From Ruegeria sp. Ofav3-42 (GTDB lineage Bacteria; Pseudomonadota; Alphaproteobacteria; Rhodobacterales; Rhodobacteraceae): a stretch of DNA of 64,000 nucleotides. How positions within the stretch are numbered: the first letter of the stretch is position 1; every line of letters starts with the position of its first letter. A program made the position numbers and the translations under genes. Shown here piece after piece: positions 27,225 to 35,171 of this stretch. The stretch covers positions 1-64,000 of the forward strand of contig NZ_JAKRGB010000019.1 in the NCBI RefSeq assembly GCF_022347725.1, read 5' to 3'. The notes beneath the pieces were generated by a model. The model had not been told where the DNA came from. It saw nothing but the letters and a program-made list of their open reading frames with translations, and did not search any database.

Positions 27225-28360
27225 GGGGCGGCCTTTGCGTAAGCGTCCAAAACCAAACCGTGGAAGTGATGAACCGCATGTTCGGATTTGCCCGATCCGT
27301 TCGGGTCATGCACGATCCGGCCTTGAGTGAATGCGGGTGTGCTCATACCGCGTTGCACACTTTCGACGATGTCGATGTCTTCACGTTGCAGGACCTCGTC
27401 AAGATAGCGAATGGCCTCTAGCTCTGCCTCATCCGGTTCCGGCGTCTCAAGAAAGAAATCGTAGGTTTCAAGCGTCCGGTCCGGGCCAATCGGGATGATG
27501 TTCAGGACGATCATCGATGATCGGCCGGGGTAGCGCATAAGACATGTCGTGGGCCACAGCCACCAGACCGCATGGGTGCGAACGGTCGCATTGGACACGT
27601 CATAGGCTGTGTTCCCAACTTTGCCTGCTTCGGCCATATGGCTGGAATAGATACCGTAGGTGGTCACCTTGTAGGTGTCCATATCCACCAGATCGCAGAA
27701 ATCCTTATGTGCAGTCGGGCAGTGGTAGCACTCAAGGAAGTTGTCAACGACATTCTTCCAGTTCGACTTAATGTCGTAAGTCAGACGATGACCAAAGGTC
27801 AGTTGCTCGATATCCGGTGCCCAGTGGCAAATTTCGGTTTCCAGATTGCCGGAAACTTCGCGCAACGGGGCCGCCAAAGGGTCGAGATTTACATAGATGA
27901 AGCCCGCGAATTCCTCGACCTGCACCTGATCGAGACAGATGTCCTTGGTGTTGAAGCCGGTGAGGTTTTCGGTTTCCGGTGCGCGCACCAATTGCCCGTC
28001 CAACTTGTAAACCCAGGCGTGATAAGGGCACATGATGCGCGTCGTTTCACCCTCACCCGAAAGCAGGTGATGCGCGCGATGTTTGCAGACATTATAAAAA
28101 GCACGCAGCGTGCCCTCACGGTCGCGAACGACCGCGATTGGGCGACCCGCAACTTCGATGGTTACATAAGAACCGGGCGTCCGAAGTTTTTCGACGTGAC
28201 ACACCCATTGCCATGTCTTGGCAAGAACCTCATTCTGATCAACCTGATACCACGCGGGGTCTACATAGGCTTCGGCTTTCAGAGAATTCGTATTGAAAGG
28301 GTCCGGGCTGAAACCATCGGATATCCGTTCGAATTGGTCTTTGGACGGCAGCTCGCTCAT
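27221..28360 (-). CDS. Rieske non-heme iron oxygenase alpha subunit, CntA/GbcA-like
   Basis: This is the terminal oxygenase component of a Rieske system. The [2Fe-2S] motif is CKH then CPYH sixteen residues later. The mononuclear iron site is NFLECYHCPTAH, where the residue three before the first His is Glu, not the Asp usual in aromatic dioxygenases. As recalled, the CntA group acting on quaternary amines shows the same change. It is 380 residues. ATG at 28360 has TGGAG upstream; the GTG at 28372 is less likely. It is the first gene of the operon, downstream of paired direct repeats. No ferredoxin reductase partner is encoded nearby. Candidate substrates are carnitine, glycine betaine or a related betaine. 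Confidence 0.86.
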   Translation of the reverse strand: MSELPSKDQFERISDGFSPDPFNTNSLKAEAYVDPAWYQVDQNEVLAKTWQWVCHVEKLRTPGSYVTIEVAGRPIAVVRDREGTLRAFYNVCKHRAHHLLSGEGETTRIMCPYHAWVYKLDGQLVRAPETENLTGFNTKDICLDQVQVEEFAGFIYVNLDPLAAPLREVSGNLETEICHWAPDIEQLTFGHRLTYDIKSNWKNVVDNFLECYHCPTAHKDFCDLVDMDTYKVTTYGIYSSHMAEAGKVGNTAYDVSNATVRTHAVWWLWPTTCLMRYPGRSSMIVLNIIPIGPDRTLETYDFFLETPEPDEAELEAIRYLDEVLQREDIDIVESVQRGMSTPAFTQGRIVHDPNGSGKSEHAVHHFHGLVLDAYAKAAP

Positions 28361-28446
28361 CGGAAACTCCACAACTCGGGGTCAGGTAACAACCCGTTGG
28401 CTGGCTAATGGAGTGTATGATCTGTCGAATCCGGCCTGGCATCATA

Positions 28447-28477
28447 ACTTTTTTCGACCTCGATTCGACTTTTTTCG
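28447..28477 (-). promoter_or_regulatory. Direct repeats spaced 21 bp, candidate activator site for the Rieske operon
   Basis: ACTTTTTTCG occurs at 28447-28456 and again at 28468-28477 (CGAAAAAAGT on the coding strand), exactly 21 bases apart, which puts both copies on the same face of the helix. They lie about 90-115 bases before the Rieske start, in the gap that follows the AraC-type regulator gene. AraC-family proteins typically bind two such direct half-sites. No binding has been shown. Confidence 0.5.
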
Positions 28478-28497
28478 CCAATCAGCAAAAGCGTGCG

Positions 28498-29514
28498 TCA
28501 CCCTGCGGGTTTCCGATGCATTGGCCATGCCCGAAACTCAAAAGGAACGCGGCCTTCCACCCTGTCGCGACTTGGCGGCAACCCGAACCGTTCTTTGTAG
28601 GCCCGGCTGAAATGCACCTGACTAGCAAACCCAGACGCCATTGCGACCTCGGCAATCGGCAGCTCGGTCTGCGTGACCAGACCACGCGCCCGATCCAAAC
28701 GGATGTCCCGGTAATAGAGTGCGGGAGTTTTCTTGATGTAAGTTGCAAAGAGGCGATCCAGTTGCCGATGTGATATTCCGGCTTTTCTGCAGATCTCCGG
28801 CACTGGCATCGGATCTTCCAGATTGGCTTCCATCACCTGAATGGCAGCCCTCAACTTGGCAGGTACCGTCGCGCCTAATGGCTCGCTCCCTTCCGGCTGT
28901 TGCATGTCGGACGGTCCTCTGAGGCGATCGTGAAAGATGTACCGGGCCGCGGCGTTCGCTAAGGCACTGCCGTAGATCCCCTGCAAAACCTGCAATCCGA
29001 AATCCACAGAGGCGCTGCCGCCACAACATGTGATCCGGTTGCCATCCAGCACAAACAAATTCTCGACGACATCGATATCCGGGTAAAGTTCCTGAAACGC
29101 GTCAATGTGTTCATAATGGACCGTCGCCCGCCGCCCGCTTAGAAGCCCGGCCTGCGCAAGGATAAATGCACCCGTATCCAGCGACCCCAGCGTGGTACCG
29201 GCGCGCGCCCAATGTCGCAGTGCATTTCCCGTTTTTGCCGTCAGGTGTTTCTCGGGCGTCCAGCTTGTGGAAACGACAACAATATCCGCCGCTGCAGCGG
29301 CAATTTCACCAAGAGCAACAGTATTGACTTCCGCCCCGTTGCTGGCGACGCAAAAGCCGCCCGTCTCGGACACGAATTCCCATGAGAAATAGGGGCGGCC
29401 ATCCAAATAGTTGGCGGCACGAAACGGGTCGATAAACCCCATTGTCGCGGCCAGATTGAAACTTGGGGCAATCACCACGAAAACCCGGGTAACTGCCCTT
29501 GAGCTATTTACCAT
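28498..29514 (-). CDS. GlxA-family transcriptional regulator (DJ-1/PfpI-like domain plus AraC HTH)
   Basis: The protein has 338 residues with an N-terminal class I glutamine amidotransferase-like domain (about 10-190; GSLDTGAFILAQAGLL is the elbow region) and a C-terminal AraC/XylS double helix-turn-helix (about 225-325; AGISHRQLDRLFATY and IAEVAMASGFASQVHFSRAYKE, quoted in part). This is the architecture of GbdR and CdhR, which activate betaine and carnitine catabolism in Pseudomonas. It sits directly upstream of the Rieske operon on the same strand, which supports control of that operon. The elbow residue is Thr in LDTGA rather than Cys, consistent with a ligand-binding rather than catalytic role. 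Confidence 0.88.
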   Translation of the reverse strand: MVNSSRAVTRVFVVIAPSFNLAATMGFIDPFRAANYLDGRPYFSWEFVSETGGFCVASNGAEVNTVALGEIAAAAADIVVVSTSWTPEKHLTAKTGNALRHWARAGTTLGSLDTGAFILAQAGLLSGRRATVHYEHIDAFQELYPDIDVVENLFVLDGNRITCCGGSASVDFGLQVLQGIYGSALANAAARYIFHDRLRGPSDMQQPEGSEPLGATVPAKLRAAIQVMEANLEDPMPVPEICRKAGISHRQLDRLFATYIKKTPALYYRDIRLDRARGLVTQTELPIAEVAMASGFASQVHFSRAYKERFGLPPSRDRVEGRVPFEFRAWPMHRKPAG

Positions 29515-29911
29515 GTGGCATCCGCCTCATTTGCGCTACCTTAGCGTCAAGAAAATAACTTTTGCATTCATCGCGCAAGTCAGATGCTAGAATCCGGACT
29601 TCGACTGAATCTTAGTCATCAAGCTGTACAAGCGGACGATTGCCTGTTGCGAAGCGAAATGGACGGCGATGGCATGGTCAAACGAAAACTGGATTATCGA
29701 CAAAATTCCGCCCTTCCTGTATCTCATTATAGTGGTTGGGAAAAACGGGCTGAATCCATTATCCAATCTTCCGGTAGGCGGCTTATGGACAATCCGGTAC
29801 GATGTGCATTCCCACTCCTGGGACAACCGTTTAGGATGCGCCGCGAAGTAACCCCATCCGAGCCCAGAGTGGCAAAACCGAGAGTCTTCGTTCGTGAAAA
29901 TTGACAATCCC
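29515..29911. other. Intergenic region between the GlxA-type regulator and the second T1SS operon
   Basis: This divergent gap of nearly 400 bases must hold promoters for both sides. A weak 106-codon frame on the plus strand (29584-29904) has no recognisable family, no good ribosome site and uncharacteristic composition, so it is not called. No convincing hairpin, operator repeat or RNA gene was seen. Confidence 0.5.
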
Positions 29912-31633
29912 ATGGCCACACAGCCACGACATGAAATGCAAACTGCACGCAATCAGGGTATCACATTCCTGGCGTTGGCATTTCTGTTCAGTATCTTCGT
30001 CAACTTGTTGATGCTGACCGGGCCGTTGTTCATGTTGCAGGTCTACGACCGTGTACTCGGGTCCCGTGCGGTTGAAACCCTGGCGGCACTGTTCCTGCTG
30101 GTTGCGTTGTTGTACGGTCTAATGGCGATGCTCGATTTTGCGCGAGGTCGGATCGTGGCGCGTTTTGGCGCCCGGTTTCAGTCTCAATTGGACGAGCGCG
30201 TGTTTGACGCAACCCTGCGGCAGTCGCTGCATCCACGTGCGCGCGCCGCTCCGGCAATGGCGTTGCGCAATCTGGAGTCTATTCAAAAACTGTGTTCGTC
30301 ACCGGTTCTTCTGGCCGTTATGGACATCCCTTGGACGCCGATTTTTATAGCGGCGATCTTTCTGTTTCATCCTCTTTTGGGCTGGCTGGCCGTCGGTGGC
30401 GGCTCTCTTTTGATCGTCATTGCCCTGTTGAACCAGGCGCTTACCCGACGCAAAGTCGCCATGGCGCAATCCGCTTCGGCCAACGCCAATATTTTTTCCG
30501 AGCATGCAAGACAGGCGGCTGAAGTTGTGCGCTCGCAAGGCATGCAAGAGGACATTACCCGACGGTGGCAACGGCAGCGCACTAGTGCTCTGCATCAGAC
30601 GATCGCGGCCAGCGACTGGACCGGTAGCTTTTCGTCCGTCACCAAGTCGCTGCGGTTATTCTTGCAATCCGCGATGTTGGCGCTTGGCGCGTTGTTGGTT
30701 CTGCGCAATGAACTGACGCCCGGGGCAATGATCGCAGGGTCAATCCTGTTGGGTCGCGCATTGGCACCCGTCGAGCAGGTTGTGGGGCAATGGGCGGTTG
30801 TCGAGCAGGCTCGAACCGCTTGGAGATCGCTGAACCAGTTTCTGGATGCCACCCCACCCGAAACACCGCGCACCAAGCTGCCGGTGCCCAAATCTCGGCT
30901 GACAGCGAAAGGATTGACCGTCGTTCCACCCGGCGCGGACGCCCCGACTTTGCGCAATGTCTCACTTACTCTAGAGCCTGGGCGGGCGCTTGGCGTGATT
31001 GGCAAAAGCGGTTCGGGTAAATCAACGCTGGCCAAGGCGCTTTTGGGTATATGGCGGCCCGCAACCGGGGAAATTCGCTTGGGCGGCGCGACTCTGGATC
31101 AGTATGATCCAACCGATCTGGGCCAGCACATTGGATATCTGCCGCAGGAAGTCACTTTGTTCAACGGCACGGTTGCGGAAAACATTGCACGCATGTCCGA
31201 GAACCCGGACCCTGAGGCTGTTGTCGAAGCAGCCAAGAAAGCCAACGCACACGAGCTGATCCTGACTTTGGAAAAAGGGTACGACACCATTCTGGAAGGC
31301 AATGACAGTCAGCTGTCAGGCGGACAGAAACAACGGATTGCCCTGTCGCGAGCCCTGTACGGAGACCCGGTTCTTTTGATTTTGGATGAGCCGAACTCGG
31401 CCCTGGATGCCGACGGAACAGAGGCGCTGAACGCTGCCATTCGTGGGCTAAAGGCTGCGGGAAAGTCCGCAATCATCATGACCCACCGGCCTCAGGCAAT
31501 CTCGGAATGTGACGATCTTGCGGTCGTCGAACGCGGACAAGTGGTGAAAGCCGGGCCGCGGGATGAGGTTCTGGGGGCGGTTGTTCAAAACGCGGGATCG
31601 ATCAAGCGCAACCTCACTAAGGCTGGAAACTAA
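29912..31633 (+). CDS. T1SS permease/ATPase, PrsD-like, intact
   Basis: This type I secretion ABC exporter has about 573 residues: six transmembrane helices (first at ITFLALAFLFSIFVNLLML) and an NBD with all motifs in place. These are Walker A GKSGSGKST, Q-loop GYLPQEVTLF, signature QLSGGQKQ, Walker B LLILDEP and switch His in IIMTHRP. It has no C39 domain. It is co-transcribed with the HlyD gene (TAATG junction). ATG at 29912 is used; GTG at 29894 is in frame and possible. It contrasts directly with the motif-less paralogue at 7615-9321. The likely substrates are the RTX and adhesin proteins just downstream. Confidence 0.92.
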   Translation: MATQPRHEMQTARNQGITFLALAFLFSIFVNLLMLTGPLFMLQVYDRVLGSRAVETLAALFLLVALLYGLMAMLDFARGRIVARFGARFQSQLDERVFDATLRQSLHPRARAAPAMALRNLESIQKLCSSPVLLAVMDIPWTPIFIAAIFLFHPLLGWLAVGGGSLLIVIALLNQALTRRKVAMAQSASANANIFSEHARQAAEVVRSQGMQEDITRRWQRQRTSALHQTIAASDWTGSFSSVTKSLRLFLQSAMLALGALLVLRNELTPGAMIAGSILLGRALAPVEQVVGQWAVVEQARTAWRSLNQFLDATPPETPRTKLPVPKSRLTAKGLTVVPPGADAPTLRNVSLTLEPGRALGVIGKSGSGKSTLAKALLGIWRPATGEIRLGGATLDQYDPTDLGQHIGYLPQEVTLFNGTVAENIARMSENPDPEAVVEAAKKANAHELILTLEKGYDTILEGNDSQLSGGQKQRIALSRALYGDPVLLILDEPNSALDADGTEALNAAIRGLKAAGKSAIIMTHRPQAISECDDLAVVERGQVVKAGPRDEVLGAVVQNAGSIKRNLTKAGN

Positions 31634-32949
31634 TGCAGGACACAGCGGCAAACAATTCGCGCTCGGCGTGGCGCATTACTATCCCGGCTTTGGTGGGTTT
31701 TACCGCATTGGGCATTCTTGTCGGCGGGTTGGGCCTTTGGGCAGTCAAGACACGGTTGGCAGGCGCGATCATCTCTCAGGGCATCATCGAAGTTGAAACC
31801 AATCGGCAGGTGATCCAACACCCCGATGGCGGCGTTGTTGGTGAGATCTATGTACGCGATGGCGATGCCGTCTCTGCCGGCGATTTTCTCCTGCGTCTGG
31901 ACGATACTTTTCTGTCGTCTGAGAAAACCATTGTCGAAGCTCAACTTTTCGAATTGTTGGCCCGTCGGGCCCGTTTGGAGGCCGAGCGCGATGGCGCCGA
32001 TGCCGATGCTTTGGCCACCCGTCTCGCCGAGATTCAACAGGAGGATGGCATCGATTCCGACCTGATCGCCGGTCAGCAACGCCTTTTCGAGGCGCGACTG
32101 AACACGCTGACCCAGCAAACCGAGCAATTGAGCAAACAAACCGTCCAGATTGAAAGCGAAATTGAAGGCACCGAAGCGCAGTTGGTTTCACTGCGGCGTC
32201 AGGTCGAGTTGATACAGGAGGAGTTGGATGATCAGGAAAGCCTGCTTCAACGCGGGCTGACGCAGGCCAGCCGGGTGTCGGCCCTGTTGCGTGAAGAGGC
32301 CAGCCTGACCGGGGATATCGGCCGCTTGGAAGCCGCCGTCGCACGGTTGAGAGGTCAGATATCATCTACCGAAATCGCTATTGTCGAGCTTGAGGCGACG
32401 CGGCGGGAAGAAGCCATATCGACCCTGCGCGACATTCAATCTCAGATTTCTGAACTTGCCGAACGCCGCCTGTCACTGGACACTCGCCTGTCACGGCTGG
32501 ACATTCGAGCGCCGGTGTCGGGAACCGTCTATGACAGCCAGGTCTTTGCGCTGCAGTCGGTGATCCAGCCTGCCGAACCTATGATGTATCTGGTGCCGCA
32601 GGATACCCCCTTGCTGGTTGCGGCCCGCGTGGACGCGATCCACGTCGATCAGCTGCACGTCGGCCAGTCCGTTCTGTTGCGATTTCCCGCCTTTAATCAG
32701 CGCGAAACCCCTGAAATCGATGGGCAAGTCATCACGGTTTCCGCGGACACCTTCACAGACGACAAAACGGGCCAAACGTTTTACCGCGCCGAAGTTGTTC
32801 CCGATGACGGGCAGGTCGAACGGCTGAAAGGGCAGGAACTGCTGCCCGGCATGCCAGTGGAGACGCTGATCAAGACAGATGAACGTACACCTTTGTCCTA
32901 TCTAGTCAAACCACTGGCGGATTACTTCAACCGGGCGTTCCGCGAATGA
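31633..32949 (+). CDS. T1SS membrane-fusion protein, HlyD/PrsE family
   Basis: This is the adaptor subunit pairing with the preceding ABC exporter, 438 residues. One transmembrane helix is at about 15-37 (IPALVGFTALGILVGGLGLW). It has the lipoyl-like motif VGEIYVRDGDAVSAGDFLL, a long coiled coil (about 90-290, rich in E, Q, R) and a barrel domain ending in VKPLADYFNRAFRE, a typical PrsE-like C-terminus. The start ATG shares its A with the ABC stop TAA. It ends 13 bases from the convergent RTX/dockerin-type gene. Confidence 0.92.
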   Translation: MQDTAANNSRSAWRITIPALVGFTALGILVGGLGLWAVKTRLAGAIISQGIIEVETNRQVIQHPDGGVVGEIYVRDGDAVSAGDFLLRLDDTFLSSEKTIVEAQLFELLARRARLEAERDGADADALATRLAEIQQEDGIDSDLIAGQQRLFEARLNTLTQQTEQLSKQTVQIESEIEGTEAQLVSLRRQVELIQEELDDQESLLQRGLTQASRVSALLREEASLTGDIGRLEAAVARLRGQISSTEIAIVELEATRREEAISTLRDIQSQISELAERRLSLDTRLSRLDIRAPVSGTVYDSQVFALQSVIQPAEPMMYLVPQDTPLLVAARVDAIHVDQLHVGQSVLLRFPAFNQRETPEIDGQVITVSADTFTDDKTGQTFYRAEVVPDDGQVERLKGQELLPGMPVETLIKTDERTPLSYLVKPLADYFNRAFRE

Positions 32950-32962
32950 TCGCCCGGTTACT

Positions 32963-35014
32963 TCAGGGGGCTTCAACGTTTCCCAGCAGGATTGAGGTCA
33001 TGTCGGTCGCGATCACCCCATCCACCGCCACGACGTCGACTCCGGTTTCATAAGAAACGTTTTGGCGCGTGATGCCCGATAGGTCCGCGTCATCATCAAG
33101 AAAAACCCATTCCGGCCGCTGTGCTGTAGGCAGACCGACCGCCACCCTCAGAATCTCCAATGCGTCCAGCGCATTAACGGAACCATCCCGGTTGAAGTCG
33201 GCCGCAATCAGGTTCTCGGGCGAGGCGGGTCCGAAAGTTGGGTCCAACCCAACCGAAATCCGCAACACCTGCAGGGCGTCCAGAGCGCTGATGTCCTTAC
33301 TCGCTGTGGAATAGGTTTTGATCACGTCGAACTCACCTTCAAATGAGCCCGACGGCAAATTCAGATCAAACCGACCATCGCTGTCCGCGCGAACACTCAC
33401 GGTGCCACCACCGTTGGGAGTGAACCTGATTTCGGCGTCGCTGAGGCTGGGGTTCGAAGTCTCGGAGTTGATCGAAACGTTCCCCAGCACGCCATCGGAA
33501 CTACCCGGATCGAGTCCTCCGAAATCACCGAAGTCTACAGGAATATGATCTGGGCCGCCGAAACCTGCCCCAAACACCTGCGCACCGGTCAACGGTCCAC
33601 CGGACGCCGAAATCACGTTGATCGTCTCATTCAGGTATTCGATGCGCGCGCCCTGCGCCGTGGTCGTGAACGTGAGCTGCGCCGGGGTTCTCATCAACGG
33701 ATAGTCAAACAGGTCCAACCGGTCGATACCGGCCTGAAAATCCGTGATTGTGGTGAGGTCCGTGCGGTACTGCATGACGAAGATGTCCGCACCCGCCCCA
33801 CCTGTCATAATCGTGGCGCCGGTGCCTGCAATCAATATGTCATCGCCAGCCCCGCCCATGAGGGACGTCGGAAGGATATTGCCGCTCAGCATATCGTGCC
33901 CTGAAGTGCCATTAACCGCCCCGAAGCCACTGCGTGTGACGCCCAAGTCCGCTACGTTTACTGTAAGCTGTGTCAGACCCGCATCTTGCTGCGACGCGGC
34001 CAGAATCTGCAACTCATCCCCGACACGCGCGGCGCTGAAGGTCTCGACGTTTTGCAGCCCGCTGTGAATCGTATCGGCAAAGCTGTCCAGATACACCAAT
34101 TGGCCGGCAGGTGTCATCGTGAACAAGGTGATCCCGTCATCGCCACCCCCGGCCACCATGAAAACGCGCCCATCGACTTCGATCACCGAAAGATCTTGAA
34201 CCGACTCGAACCGTGTATGCAGTGAATCCAAGACGTGATCGGTCGGGATCAGACGGCCATCGCCGGCCAACTCCATAACACTGAGCGAGTTACTCTGTGC
34301 GCCAGCAACCACTACCCATGACCTCCCGTAAGCCTGTACAACTTCGACCGCCGTCGGTGTTGCGATACCCAGAGTCGCCAGGGATTCGCTGTTGTCCACC
34401 GCACTAATGGCGCCAGAATCCCCATCGACCCGATAGGTCGAGACGGTGTTGCGGGCCGCATCCGCAGCAATCACAAAATTGTCCGCGCCAATCCGAACTG
34501 CCTGCATCGAATCGGCCCGCGCAGTGATAGAGCCCGAAGCCGTCAACGTGCCGTCTCCGTGCACGGCATAAGTAGCGATTTGCCCGGTGTCCTCGTGGGC
34601 GATCATCAACAAATCACGGGAACCGGTCGAAAGCTGGACCAATGCGGGAATGTCCCCACCGCCGTTCAGCGTTCCTGTTTCGCGTAAGGCACCGACGGTT
34701 CCATCAGGATTCAGCTCATACCCTACAAGGCCTGTTGCAGTGTCGATATCCAACACAAGCTGGTCACCACCACCCAACGATACAGGCTTTCCGCTGCGCC
34801 CGACCTGAAACGTGATCGTACCGCTGAAGTACTCTGTATCCAGCAACTGTGGAATCGCGCCATCGACCAGTTTCCAGACGGCGATACCGCCTCCTGCGCC
34901 GGTCAAACTGTATAGATACGTGACACCGTTAAGCGTTTTTAAAGCCGTATCACGGATACCTGAATCGAGCGCTGCGCTCCCCGTCGCAACCACTCCTTCG
35001 AACTGAAGCATCAT
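32963..35014 (-). CDS. Secreted protein with beta-propeller-like, RTX and dockerin-like domains
   Basis: The protein has 683 residues and no Sec signal. Residues 1-360 are a repetitive beta-propeller-like region of the lactonase/YncE kind. Residues about 368-425 carry RTX calcium repeats (NGTSGHDMLSG, MGGAGDDILI, TGGAGADIFVM) followed by the usual ITDFQAGIDRLDL. Residues about 508-565 resemble a carboxypeptidase-regulatory-like beta sandwich. Residues about 573-630 hold a dockerin-type pair: a partial first repeat (ISALDALQVLRISVGL) and a complete calcium repeat (DFNRDGSVNALDALEILR). RTX repeats and the convergent T1SS genes indicate T1SS export. ATG at 35014 and 35011 are both possible. It is divergent from the adhesin, which carries a cohesin-like module. 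Confidence 0.85.
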   Translation of the reverse strand: MMLQFEGVVATGSAALDSGIRDTALKTLNGVTYLYSLTGAGGGIAVWKLVDGAIPQLLDTEYFSGTITFQVGRSGKPVSLGGGDQLVLDIDTATGLVGYELNPDGTVGALRETGTLNGGGDIPALVQLSTGSRDLLMIAHEDTGQIATYAVHGDGTLTASGSITARADSMQAVRIGADNFVIAADAARNTVSTYRVDGDSGAISAVDNSESLATLGIATPTAVEVVQAYGRSWVVVAGAQSNSLSVMELAGDGRLIPTDHVLDSLHTRFESVQDLSVIEVDGRVFMVAGGGDDGITLFTMTPAGQLVYLDSFADTIHSGLQNVETFSAARVGDELQILAASQQDAGLTQLTVNVADLGVTRSGFGAVNGTSGHDMLSGNILPTSLMGGAGDDILIAGTGATIMTGGAGADIFVMQYRTDLTTITDFQAGIDRLDLFDYPLMRTPAQLTFTTTAQGARIEYLNETINVISASGGPLTGAQVFGAGFGGPDHIPVDFGDFGGLDPGSSDGVLGNVSINSETSNPSLSDAEIRFTPNGGGTVSVRADSDGRFDLNLPSGSFEGEFDVIKTYSTASKDISALDALQVLRISVGLDPTFGPASPENLIAADFNRDGSVNALDALEILRVAVGLPTAQRPEWVFLDDDADLSGITRQNVSYETGVDVVAVDGVIATDMTSILLGNVEAP
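33125..33300 (-). other. Dockerin-like domain coding segment
   Basis: Two tandem helix-loop-helix units are encoded. The second has the full calcium pattern D-x-N-x-D-G-x-V then LDAL, as in type I dockerins. The first keeps the helix (LDALQVLR) but has a weaker loop. The two LDAL..LRxxVGL helices are nearly identical, which is the internal symmetry expected of dockerins. Confidence 0.7.
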
Positions 35015-35171
35015 ACTAAATCACCCCACGCCAAAACTTGGCAACGACTGCAGGATGATCTGATGCCCGGTCCGAAACCAAAGCGGAAATGTGGTGAGAA
35101 CGAGGAGTTCGGTTTCAGTTTAACACAATTTTTCCTGGTTAGGGCGCAAGAGTCACGGAAGGGAAAGACAG

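Noticed and set aside
29584-29904. 106-codon frame in the gap before the second T1SS operon
   Set aside because: No recognisable family, no convincing ribosome site, overlap with the likely start of the ABC gene; treated as intergenic.
35030-35042. Short palindrome GCCAA-AAC-TTGGC between the dockerin-type gene and the adhesin
   Set aside because: Five-base arms are too short to separate from chance without conservation data.
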